NCBI GenBank assembly: GCA_946480705.1
Contig: CAMLLF010000010.1
Location: 1-17,057, forward strand
DNA: 17,057 nucleotides
Source: an uncultured Lysobacteraceae bacterium
GTDB taxonomy: Bacteria; Pseudomonadota; Gammaproteobacteria; Xanthomonadales; Rhodanobacteraceae
Direction of reading: 5' to 3'
This document shows positions 5,476 through 12,977 of the stretch, piece after piece. The position numbers and the translations under genes were made by a program. The notes under the pieces are model-generated. The model had not been told where the DNA came from. It saw only the letters and a program-made list of their open reading frames with translations, and did no database searches. The first letter of the stretch is position 1, and each line of letters begins with the position of its first letter.

Positions 5476-7383
5476 TCACCGCTGCCACCCAATCTCCACC
5501 GACCACATCCTTGCCCCGTAATCAAAAATCAACGGCGCATTCGGCTGCGGCCGATTCTGCACATACGTGATGTCGGCATTCGTCGCGTTGCGCACGGCCA
5601 GTCGCAGGCTCAGTCCACGTATCGCGGCAAACCGATGCTCCGCCGACAGGTTCACGGCGCTGTAGCCGGCGACTTCGTTCGGCGGCGTTGTCGTGCGCGC
5701 GCCGACGCGGTTCCAGTTCGCGCCGAGCGTCCAGCGTTCGCTCGGCGTGTAGATGACGCCGAGGTTCGCGAGCACGTCGGGCGTGCCGAATGCGGTGCGC
5801 AGCGGCGGCACGGTGCCGCCGGGGGTTGGCACCTGGTGGCTGGTTTCGATGCGGGAGACGTTGGCGTTGAGGCGCCACGCGTCGGCGAGGCGCAGGCTGC
5901 CTTCGAGTTCGATGCCGCGCGAGCTCAGATAACCGGCGTTGCGGAAGCCGCTGCCGGGCGGGCCGGCCGGCGTCAGGAAATCGCTGAGCAGCGCGTGGTA
6001 GGCGGTCGCACGGAATACGCTGTATTGGCGGCGGTGGACCCAGGTCAGTTCGCTGGTGCGCACGCTTTCGAAATCGAGATTGGTATTGCGCACGCCGCTG
6101 TCGTACAGCTCGACCATGATCGGCGTGCGGAAGCCTTCGCCGTACTGCGCCTTGAGCGTGTTCGTGCCGCTCACGCGCCAGACGGCGCCGATGCGCGGGG
6201 TCACGCGCGCGGTGACGTCGGAAAAGCTGTCGTAGCGCAGGCCGCCGGTGAGGCTGAGCTTGTCGTTCCAGTCGAACTGGTCCTGCACGAGCACCGAATA
6301 CGACGACAGTGTGGTGCTGACGCTGGCGGGACGGCGTCCCGGCGGCGGCGGCGCGTTCGGCGGCGGGGCCATGACGGGCAGCGTTGCGCGCTCGATGTCG
6401 AGATCGTTGAACGCGACTTCGGCCAGCACGCGATGGCGGCCGAACAGCCAGCTGGCGTCGCTGCCGAATTCGCGGCGGTCGGCGGTGAAGGATTGTCCGT
6501 TGGCGTAGTCGGCATCGGACCAGCGCGTCCACAGGCCGACGCGGTCGTCGTCGCCGAAATGCCAGTCGTAGCGGGCTTCGAGTGCTTTCGTGTGCTCGCG
6601 CGGCGTGCGCAGCGTCGGCGTCGGCGATCCCGCGGCGAACGCGAGTCGCTGCTGGTTGCGCGCGAGGCCGGCGGCCTTCAGCGCGAATCCGCCGCGCGCG
6701 ACGCGCAGCGTGCCGTAGTTGCGCTCTTCGTCGGCAGGCCCGCGGCCGGGCGCGTCGTAGCGTTCACTGGTTTCGCGCGCGAGATCGAGCTGCCAGGTCC
6801 AGTCGCCGCGGCCCGACAGGGTTCCGCCGACCAGGCGTTCGCCGCCGGCGCCGAATCCGGCGAACGCGCCGGTGCGATCGGCGCGGGTCACTATGTTGAC
6901 GAGTCCGTTCAACGCGAAGTCGCCGAACACGACGGAACCCGGGCCGCGTATCACTTCGACGCGGTCGACGAGGTTCAGCGGCATCAGCAGGGTCGCGGAG
7001 TTCTGCGCGGCGACGGGATAGGACGTGTCCAGCCCGTCGACCATTATCTTCACGTTTCCAGAATTGAAGAATGCGTCAATGCCGCGGACGCGCAGCGTGG
7101 CCGCGCCGTTCGGATCGCGGTTGACTTCGATGCCGGGCAGCAGCGCGACGGCGTCGAGGACGGTCCGCGCGCCGAGTGCGCGCGCTTCGTCGGCCGACAG
7201 CACGCTGACGATGCCGGGCACGAAGTCGGCGTTCTCGCGCGTGCGCGTGGCCACTTCCGTTTCCTCGGCGAGCAGTTGCAGCAGTGCCTGCCGTTCCGCT
7301 TCGTCGCCGCCCTGTGCGCCGTCCTGCGCCCACGCGGCGCCGGTCGCGGCCAAGGCAACCCATAGCACACCGTGCCGGATCAT
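5476..7383 (-). CDS. TonB-dependent outer-membrane receptor
   Basis: The 635-residue outer-membrane protein has a signal peptide (MIRHGVLWVALAATGAAWA, cleavage about residue 19). A plug domain follows at about 48-168, with LLPGIEV (81-87), the conserved RVEVIRGPGSVVFGD (141-155) and LVNIVTR (161-167). The rest is an alternating beta-barrel with typical blocks: TGGLRYD, LKAQYGEGFRTP and AYHALLSDF. EETEVATRTR near residue 40-49 may be the TonB box. The family imports iron complexes, vitamins or other ligands using TonB energy; this one is of the cobalamin/siderophore-receptor shape, with ligand unknown. It ends GWQR rather than on an aromatic residue. The ATG at 7383 is chosen over an upstream Met because it opens the signal peptide, follows GGGGAAG, and overlaps the stop of the upstream cyclase gene by ATGA. 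It is the last gene of the operon. Confidence 0.92.
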   Translation of the reverse strand: MIRHGVLWVALAATGAAWAQDGAQGGDEAERQALLQLLAEETEVATRTRENADFVPGIVSVLSADEARALGARTVLDAVALLPGIEVNRDPNGAATLRVRGIDAFFNSGNVKIMVDGLDTSYPVAAQNSATLLMPLNLVDRVEVIRGPGSVVFGDFALNGLVNIVTRADRTGAFAGFGAGGERLVGGTLSGRGDWTWQLDLARETSERYDAPGRGPADEERNYGTLRVARGGFALKAAGLARNQQRLAFAAGSPTPTLRTPREHTKALEARYDWHFGDDDRVGLWTRWSDADYANGQSFTADRREFGSDASWLFGRHRVLAEVAFNDLDIERATLPVMAPPPNAPPPPGRRPASVSTTLSSYSVLVQDQFDWNDKLSLTGGLRYDSFSDVTARVTPRIGAVWRVSGTNTLKAQYGEGFRTPIMVELYDSGVRNTNLDFESVRTSELTWVHRRQYSVFRATAYHALLSDFLTPAGPPGSGFRNAGYLSSRGIELEGSLRLADAWRLNANVSRIETSHQVPTPGGTVPPLRTAFGTPDVLANLGVIYTPSERWTLGANWNRVGARTTTPPNEVAGYSAVNLSAEHRFAAIRGLSLRLAVRNATNADITYVQNRPQPNAPLIFDYGARMWSVEIGWQR

Positions 7384-8324
7384 GATGGTTCTTCCCCCTG
7401 CAACACGCGGACGGCCGCCCCGTCGGCTCCCGCGATGACGCACCGATTGCGTCCTCCGCGCTTCGCTTCATACAGCAAGCGGTCGGCGCTTTCCAGAAGG
7501 TCGCGTCCGTCGCGGCCGGCCGGTGCACGCTCGATCGCACCGATGCTGATGCTGACGCGCGTCGACGTGCCGGAGCGCGCATGCGGCAGATCGAGATCGC
7601 GCACGGCGGCGAGCAGCCGCTGCGCGTGCGTCGCGGCATCGCCGTCGGGTGCGTCGGCCAGAATGGCGACGAATTCCTCGCCGCCGTAGCGCGCGGTGAG
7701 GTCGCCCGGATGCCCGCAGGCGGCGTGCAGCGCGGCGGCGACGCGCCGCAGGCAGTCGTCGCCGGGGCCGTGGCCGTAGTGGTCGTTGTAGTCCTTGAAG
7801 TGATCGATATCGATGAGCAGCAGGCGCAGGACGAGGCCGTGTTCGTAGGCGCGCGCGGCGCGGCGCAGCCATTCCTCGTCGAAGCGCCGGCGGTTGGCGA
7901 TGCCGGTCAGGCCGTCGATCAGCGCGCGCTGCTCCAGCAGGTCGCGCTGGCGCTTGAGTTCGAGGTGCGTGCGCACGCGCGCCCGCACGATGGCCGGGCT
8001 CACGGGCTTGGTGATGTAGTCGACGGCGCCGGCGTCGAAGCCGCGTTCTTCTTCGCCGATCTCGTCGCGCGCGGTCACGAAGATAACCGGTATTTCGCGC
8101 GTGGCCGGTTCGGCCTTGAGCCGGCGCAGCAGCTCGAAGCCATCCAGCCCCGGCATGACGACGTCGAGCAGGATCAGGTCGACCGCGTGGCGCGCAACCA
8201 GCGCGAGCGCGCGCTCGCCGTCGGTCGCGAAGCGCAGGTCGTAGGCGCCCTGCAGGGCTTCGGCGAGCACGCGCACGTTCGCGGGTTCGTCGTCGATGAT
8301 CAGCACGGAAGGCCGCGTCGTCAT
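7380..8324 (-). CDS. Response regulator with GGDEF output (diguanylate cyclase, PleD-like)
   Basis: The 314-residue cytoplasmic protein has a receiver domain (about 6-122) with acidic DD (11-12), phosphoacceptor Asp54, Thr84 and Lys107. A short helical linker leads to a GGDEF domain (about 132-300). The active-site motif is GGEEF (214-218) and the metal/GTP residues are in LLIDIDHFKDYND (169-181), so it should make cyclic di-GMP from GTP. The product-inhibition I-site, normally RxxD five residues before GGDEF, reads HPGD (205-208), so the Arg is lost. The ATG at 8324 overlaps the kinase stop codon by four bases, and its own stop overlaps the receptor ATG likewise. It is the obvious final acceptor of the kinase phosphorelay. 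Its frame continues open upstream inside the kinase gene, but those codons are a shadow. Confidence 0.94.
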   Translation of the reverse strand: MTTRPSVLIIDDEPANVRVLAEALQGAYDLRFATDGERALALVARHAVDLILLDVVMPGLDGFELLRRLKAEPATREIPVIFVTARDEIGEEERGFDAGAVDYITKPVSPAIVRARVRTHLELKRQRDLLEQRALIDGLTGIANRRRFDEEWLRRAARAYEHGLVLRLLLIDIDHFKDYNDHYGHGPGDDCLRRVAAALHAACGHPGDLTARYGGEEFVAILADAPDGDAATHAQRLLAAVRDLDLPHARSGTSTRVSISIGAIERAPAGRDGRDLLESADRLLYEAKRGGRNRCVIAGADGAAVRVLQGEEPS

Positions 8325-11300
8325 GACACGCTCCCGGCCGGCGCGAGCGTGCGGCACCAGCGCAGCGCGGCGGCGTAGTCGAGCTGGTCGACGGCATCCT
8401 GCAGCACCGACAAGTGCTCGCGGCCGGCGGCATCGAGCCCCTGCGTGAGTCGCGCGAGCGTCGTCGCGGCGTCGAGGCTGCCGCCTTCGAGTTCGGCGAT
8501 CAGTTGCGGCCAGAGGCCGTCGTTGTCGTCGCCAGGTGATGCCGCTGGCTCGACAGTGGCCGCCGGCTGCGGCAGGTCGGCGCTGGCGAGTTCTTCGAGC
8601 GCCAGCGCGAGTTCGGCGAGCAGGCGATCGACGGGATCGGACTGGCGCAGCGCGGTTTCGAGCGCGGTCGCCGCGGCGGCGACGCGCTGCGCGCACAGCG
8701 TGGCGGCGGCGCCTTTGACGGTGTGGGCGAGATCCTGCGCGGCGACGCCGTTGCCCTGTGCGAGGGCGGCGCCGATGCGCTCGGCGGCGTCCGCGTGCCG
8801 GCTGCGGAAATCGGCGAGCAGGCGCCAGAGCAGGTCGCGCTTGCCGTTGACGCGCTCGAGCGCGGCGGCCAGATCGACGCCGGCGACCGCTTCGGCGGCG
8901 GATACGGCAAACGTCGGGCGTTGCGACGGCTGCGTGTCGTGGATCTCGTGCGGCAGCCACGCGGCGAGCGTGCGCAGCAGGCGTGATTCCTCGATCGGCT
9001 TGGACAGGTAGTCGTCCATGCCGGCGTCGAGGAATCGCTTGCGGTCGCTCGCGAGCGCATGCGCGGTCAGCGCGATCACCGGAATCTTCGCGAGGCGCGG
9101 ATCGCGCTTGAGCCGCCGCGTCGCTTCCATGCCGTCCATCTCGGGCATCTGTACGTCCATGAGCACGACATCGTAAGGCGCCAGTTCGAGGCGCTGCAGC
9201 GCTTCGAGGCCATTGCCGGCGCAGTCGACGGCGAGTCCGGCGTCGCGCAGCAGTTCCTGCGCGACCTGCCGGTTGATCGGGTTGTCCTCGACCAGCAGCA
9301 CTCTGCCGCCTTGTGGAAAGCGGTACACGGTGCCGGGCGCCGTGCCGAGGGCGCCCATGCGCAGGCCGCGCGTGGCGCCGAGCGCCTGCAGCGCGGCGTC
9401 GTGCAGGGTCGACGGGCTGATCGGCTTGTGCAGAAATACGTCGACGCCGGCGCGCTCGGCGGCCTGCATCAGCGTGCTGTCGCCGTAGGCGGTCGCCATG
9501 ACGACGCCGGGTTTGCGCAGGCCGCGCCGGCTCAGTTCCGACAATGCGGCGAGTCCGTCCATGCCGGGCAGCTTCCAGTCGAGCAACAGCAGGTCGAACG
9601 GCGGCTGCGCGGCGCTCATGCGCGCGAGCGCGGTTTCGGCCGACTCGGCCAGCGAGACCTCGAAGCGCAGCGATTCGAGCATGGTGCCGAAGACCTCGCG
9701 CGTGGTCGCGTTGTCGTCGACGACGAGCGCGCGCAGGCCGGCGACGGGCCGGTCGGCCGGTTCGGCGGTGCTGCCGATGCCGAGCGGCACTTCGAACCAG
9801 AACGTGCTGCCGCGACCGCGTTCGCTGTCGCAACCCATGCGGCCGTCCATCAGTTCGACGAGGCGTTTGCAGATGGCGAGGCCGAGGCCGGCACCGCCGT
9901 GGCGGCGCGTGTCGGACGCGTCGACCTGCGAAAACGGCTGGAACAGCCGCGCGAGATCCTCGCGCGAGATGCCCGGGCCGCTGTCGTGCACGGCACAGCG
10001 CAGGACGATCCGCCCGATCGCGTCGGCAGGTTTCACGCCGATCTCGACGAGCACTTCGCCGCGCGCGGTGAATTTGACGGCGTTGGTCACGAGGTTGATC
10101 AGGATCTGCTGCAGGCGCAGCGAATCGCCGAGCAGCGCGCGCGGCACGTCGGGCCCGATCGCGAACAGCACTTCGAGATGTTTCTCGCGCGCGCGCTCGC
10201 CGACGAGCGCGGACAGATCCGTCACGACCTGATCGAGATCGAACGGCTCGCGCGCGAGGTCGAGCCGGCCGGCTTCGATGCGCGACAGGTCGAGCACGTC
10301 GTCGATGATGCCGAGCAGCAGCCGCGCGGATGCCTGCAGCTGGCCGAGCAGTCCGCGCTGGCGCGGGTCGAGCATGGTCTTGCCGAGCAGCGTCGCCATG
10401 CCGATGACGGCGTTCATCGGCGTGCGGATTTCGTGGCTCATGTTGGCCAGGAACTGGCTCTTGGCGCGGTTGGCGGATTCGGCCTGGTCTTTCGCCTCAC
10501 CGAGTTCGCGCTCGAACCGGCGCTGCGCGGTGACGTCGCGCGCGATGCCGTCGGCGCCGAGGAATGCGCCGTGCTCGTCGTGCAGCGGCACTTCCGACAG
10601 TTCGATGCGGTGGATCGCGCCGGCGGCGTCGCGGACTTCGATTTCGTAGTTGCACGCGATGCGCGAGGCGCCGGTTTCGAAGCGTTCCCAGGCGGCGCGA
10701 TTGAGCGGCGCGGCGGTCAGCAGTTCCTCTTCGCGCTCGCGATAGTCCTGCGGCGCGAAGCCGAGCACGCGCCGCACGGAGTCGCTGACCGAAGTCAGCC
10801 GGCCGCCAGCGTCGCGTCCGTAGACGAAATAACTGTCCAGCTGGTCGACGAGCCGCCGGAATTTCAGCTCGTGCTCGGCGAGCGCGTGCTCGGCCTGCCG
10901 GCTGCGCTCGCGCTGGCGTTCGAGCATGGCGGTGACCCAGGCGAGCGCCGCGCCGAGCACGCCGAGCAGCAGCGCGACGAACAGGCCCTGGGCATAGAGC
11001 TGGCGCCGCACGTCGGCGCTGAACGCGCGGAACAGCGCGGGGCTGACGGCGAAATGCGCGACGCCGAGCAGTTCGGCGGTGTCGGCGTGATACAGCGCGA
11101 CGTCGACGCGGAAGGCGTCGGCATGCGCGCCGTCGATCGCGCGGTCGAGGCTGCCGCGCGGCGCGTCGGTCGCGTCGTAGTCGAGTTCGAGGCCGATGCC
11201 GGCGAAGAACGGTTCGTTGCTCTGGCCGTCGCGCAGCAGCAGGAGCTGGTCGAGCGCTTCGCTCAGGCGGCGCGGGCGCTCGGCGGCATCGCCGCGCGAC

Positions 11301-11500
11301 AGCGCCTCGGACAGCAGCACGGCCTGCGACTGGGCCAGCACCTGGGCCTGCTCGGCAGCGGCCTGCTGCAGGCGCGGCTGAAGCAGCACATTCCAATAGA
11401 TTACAAGTGCGCTTTCGAGAATCAGCGCGAGCGCGAGGAAGGCCAGCCCGATGACGACGGGAATCCGGCGTGTCGTACCGCGGTTCGGCGCGGCGCTCAT
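8321..11500 (-). CDS. Hybrid sensor histidine kinase (PAS-HisKA-HATPase-REC-REC-HPt)
   Basis: The 1059-residue inner-membrane kinase has TM1 at 13-36, a periplasmic sensor of about 135 residues with no recognised fold, and TM2 at 173-193. A PAS domain follows at about 212-330. HisKA carries SHEIRTPMN with His356. HATPase has the N-box Asn473, DSGPG (506-510) and GGAGLGLAI (535-543). REC1 (about 589-705) has Asp641 and Lys692; REC2 (about 733-850) has Asp782 and Lys834. HPt (about 870-970) has His926 in AHTVKG. Both receivers look intact. A tail at 995-1059 resembles a second helical HPt-like bundle without the usual HxxKG. The start at 11500 is set by the ATGA overlap with the yfiR-like stop; the frame remains open about 270 codons further, which is shadow. 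It probably passes phosphate from REC2 through HPt to the downstream REC-GGDEF protein. Confidence 0.95.
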   Translation of the reverse strand: MSAAPNRGTTRRIPVVIGLAFLALALILESALVIYWNVLLQPRLQQAAAEQAQVLAQSQAVLLSEALSRGDAAERPRRLSEALDQLLLLRDGQSNEPFFAGIGLELDYDATDAPRGSLDRAIDGAHADAFRVDVALYHADTAELLGVAHFAVSPALFRAFSADVRRQLYAQGLFVALLLGVLGAALAWVTAMLERQRERSRQAEHALAEHELKFRRLVDQLDSYFVYGRDAGGRLTSVSDSVRRVLGFAPQDYREREEELLTAAPLNRAAWERFETGASRIACNYEIEVRDAAGAIHRIELSEVPLHDEHGAFLGADGIARDVTAQRRFERELGEAKDQAESANRAKSQFLANMSHEIRTPMNAVIGMATLLGKTMLDPRQRGLLGQLQASARLLLGIIDDVLDLSRIEAGRLDLAREPFDLDQVVTDLSALVGERAREKHLEVLFAIGPDVPRALLGDSLRLQQILINLVTNAVKFTARGEVLVEIGVKPADAIGRIVLRCAVHDSGPGISREDLARLFQPFSQVDASDTRRHGGAGLGLAICKRLVELMDGRMGCDSERGRGSTFWFEVPLGIGSTAEPADRPVAGLRALVVDDNATTREVFGTMLESLRFEVSLAESAETALARMSAAQPPFDLLLLDWKLPGMDGLAALSELSRRGLRKPGVVMATAYGDSTLMQAAERAGVDVFLHKPISPSTLHDAALQALGATRGLRMGALGTAPGTVYRFPQGGRVLLVEDNPINRQVAQELLRDAGLAVDCAGNGLEALQRLELAPYDVVLMDVQMPEMDGMEATRRLKRDPRLAKIPVIALTAHALASDRKRFLDAGMDDYLSKPIEESRLLRTLAAWLPHEIHDTQPSQRPTFAVSAAEAVAGVDLAAALERVNGKRDLLWRLLADFRSRHADAAERIGAALAQGNGVAAQDLAHTVKGAAATLCAQRVAAAATALETALRQSDPVDRLLAELALALEELASADLPQPAATVEPAASPGDDNDGLWPQLIAELEGGSLDAATTLARLTQGLDAAGREHLSVLQDAVDQLDYAAALRWCRTLAPAGSVS

Positions 11501-12144
11501 CGGTGCACCTTCGCGACCTGGACGAAGAAGGGCTTCAGCTCGATGCCGGCCGCTTCGAGCGTCGTCAGATTGAGGAACGGCTGGACCTTGGCCTCGACCG
11601 CGAGCCCGGCCGGTATGCCGCGCTCGACGTCGCCTTCGAACGGCGAATAGACGATGACGTGGTTGGCGATGCTCCAGCGCACGAGCGCATCGATCTCGGC
11701 CGACGACAGGCGCGTGGCGAGGAACACGGCGGCGGGCAGCGGCGGCGCGTCGCCGGGCAGGGCCGCACTGGTCACGCGGTCGACCGGCAGGTCGCGGATC
11801 CGCGCGGCGTCCGGCGATGCGGCAGGCGCGATCAGGTCGCCGACTTCGGCGGCGCTGCGCGCGTCGGTGGAATAGATCAGCAGGCGCAGCCGGCCGTCCG
11901 TCGCCTTGCGGTCGAGCGCGACGTCGGCGGCGAGCAGCGACCGGAATACACGCGCGCCGGCGCGAACGCGGCGCTCGTCCGTGCTGTCGGCGGAAACCGA
12001 CACGGTCGCACAGGCCAGCCCGACGACGATCAGCCAGGCCACCGCCGGCACCGGCAGATGCCGCAGCAGCCCGCGCCAGCCGAAGCGCCCCTGCGCGCGG
12101 GAGGCGCGGTGCGGCGGATCGGATGGCGTCGAAGAATCGGGCAT
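11497..12144 (-). CDS. YfiR-like (DUF4154) periplasmic protein
   Basis: The 215-residue protein has a basic N-terminus of about 30 residues, one hydrophobic segment (31-51, VPAVAWLIVVGLACATVSV) and a possible cleavage site after VSVSA. The rest should be periplasmic. LRLLIYSTD (87-94), PAAVFLATRLSSAEIDALV (137-155), VIVYSPFEGDVERG (163-176) and a C-terminal GIELKPFFVQVAKV (200-213) fit the YfiR pattern, in which the C-terminus ends in a GLxxxxxxLKLAKVV-like strand. In Pseudomonas YfiR is a periplasmic repressor of the YfiN cyclase. No YfiN is present here, so it may instead gate the downstream kinase. Start choice is uncertain: an ATG at 12189 is also in frame but lies inside the promoter region; neither has a good Shine-Dalgarno. 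Its stop overlaps the kinase ATG. Confidence 0.72.
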   Translation of the reverse strand: MPDSSTPSDPPHRASRAQGRFGWRGLLRHLPVPAVAWLIVVGLACATVSVSADSTDERRVRAGARVFRSLLAADVALDRKATDGRLRLLIYSTDARSAAEVGDLIAPAASPDAARIRDLPVDRVTSAALPGDAPPLPAAVFLATRLSSAEIDALVRWSIANHVIVYSPFEGDVERGIPAGLAVEAKVQPFLNLTTLEAAGIELKPFFVQVAKVHR

Positions 12145-12236
12145 GGATCGGATCTGGCAGCGACGAGGGACGGCGTGGCATCGTGTCATCGGGGATCGTG
12201 GGTGACAATCGTGGAGAAACTAAGGAGGACGTCACG
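12145..12236. promoter_or_regulatory. Divergent promoter region with ATCGTG direct repeats
   Basis: This 92-base gap separates the kinase operon (minus) from the OmpR-family regulator (plus) and must hold promoters for both. ATCGTG occurs at 12180-12185, 12195-12200 and 12208-12213, with a related ATCGGG at 12188. Tandem repeats of this kind suit binding of OmpR-type dimers, so this could be an operator for the adjacent regulator. A strong Shine-Dalgarno AAGGAGG lies at 12222-12228, eight bases before the regulator's GTG. I could not fix clear -35/-10 pairs. Confidence 0.45.
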
Positions 12237-12959
12237 GTGAAGGGGGCGGCAGCATCGAATGAACGCGATTCGGCGCGTCGGATATTGATCGTCGAGGACG
12301 AGCCGAGCCTCGCCACGCTGCTGGCCGATACGGTCGCCGCAGAAGGCTACGACCCGAGCGTGCTGGCCGAAGGCCGCGGCGTGGTCGACTGGGTGCGCCG
12401 CAACACGCCTGCGGTCGTGCTGCTCGATCTGAATCTGCCGGACCAGGACGGCTTCGGCATCTGCCGCGACATTCGCGCATTTTCCAATGTTCCACTGATC
12501 ATGATCACGGCGCGCGTGGAGGAGATGGACCGGCTGCGCGGGCTGGAGATCGGCGCCGACGATTACATCTGCAAGCCGTTCCGTCCGCGCGAGGTGCTCG
12601 CGCGCGTGCGTGCCCTGCTCCGCCGCGCGGTCGACTGGCGCGAGGACCGGCCGGCGGGCGTGCTGAGCCTCGACGAGACGCGATTCGAGGCACACTGGAA
12701 AGGCGTCGCGCTGGATCTGACGCCGGTCGAATTCCGCTTGCTGCAGGCACTCGGTCACCGTCCGGGCCGCGTGCTGTCGCGCGCGCAGCTGTTCGATGCG
12801 ATCTACGCCGACGACCGTGTCGTCAGCGACCGCACGGTCGACAGCCACATCAAGAATCTGCGCAAGAAGATCGCCGACTGCAGCGGCGGCGACGACCCGC
12901 TGTGGTCGGTCTACGGCGTCGGCTACAAGCTGGAACTCGGCGGCGTGCGCAGCGCCTGA
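12237..12959 (+). CDS. OmpR-family response regulator, BaeR-like
   Basis: The 240-residue cytoplasmic transcription factor has a receiver domain (about 16-128) with ILIVEDE (17-22... acidic pair 20-21), phosphoacceptor Asp64 in LLDLNLP, Thr91 and Lys113 in DYICKPF. A winged-helix DNA-binding domain follows (about 141-235): LDLTPVEFRLLQAL, VLSRAQLFDAIY, DRTVDSHIKNLRKKI and the wing YGVGYKL. The blocks GLEIGADDYICKPFRPREV and RVVSDRTVDSHIKNLR are close to E. coli BaeR, an envelope-stress regulator. The GTG at 12237 is chosen because AAGGAGG stands eight bases upstream. No partner kinase of the BaeS type is next to it; the nearest kinase is the divergent hybrid one. It ends 18 bases from the converging CadC-like gene. 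Confidence 0.9.
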   Translation: MKGAAASNERDSARRILIVEDEPSLATLLADTVAAEGYDPSVLAEGRGVVDWVRRNTPAVVLLDLNLPDQDGFGICRDIRAFSNVPLIMITARVEEMDRLRGLEIGADDYICKPFRPREVLARVRALLRRAVDWREDRPAGVLSLDETRFEAHWKGVALDLTPVEFRLLQALGHRPGRVLSRAQLFDAIYADDRVVSDRTVDSHIKNLRKKIADCSGGDDPLWSVYGVGYKLELGGVRSA

Positions 12960-12977
12960 AACACCGCGCCGGACGGC

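Noticed and set aside
5185..7365. A 726-codon plus-strand frame across the receptor gene
   Set aside because: Only its first 45 or so codons match anything (the integrase remnant). The rest is the antisense of a clear TonB receptor and is rich in Arg/Ala/Val/Gly, as expected of a GC-rich shadow.
8325..9833. In-frame upstream extension of the REC-GGDEF gene
   Set aside because: It lies within the kinase gene in another frame and is Arg-rich and motif-free; the ATGA overlap at 8324 gives the proper start.
9059..11650. An 863-codon plus-strand frame
   Set aside because: It is antisense to the well-supported hybrid kinase and has no recognisable domain.
12040..12060. Possible second attachment site resembling the tRNA-Leu 3' end
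   Set aside because: The likeness is only a short run of CACCGGCA-type bases, which is expected by chance in this GC-rich DNA; no longer copy of the tRNA 3' end was seen in the window.
11501..12316. In-frame upstream extension of the kinase
   Set aside because: It overlaps the YfiR-like gene in another frame; the kinase signal-anchor begins at 11500.
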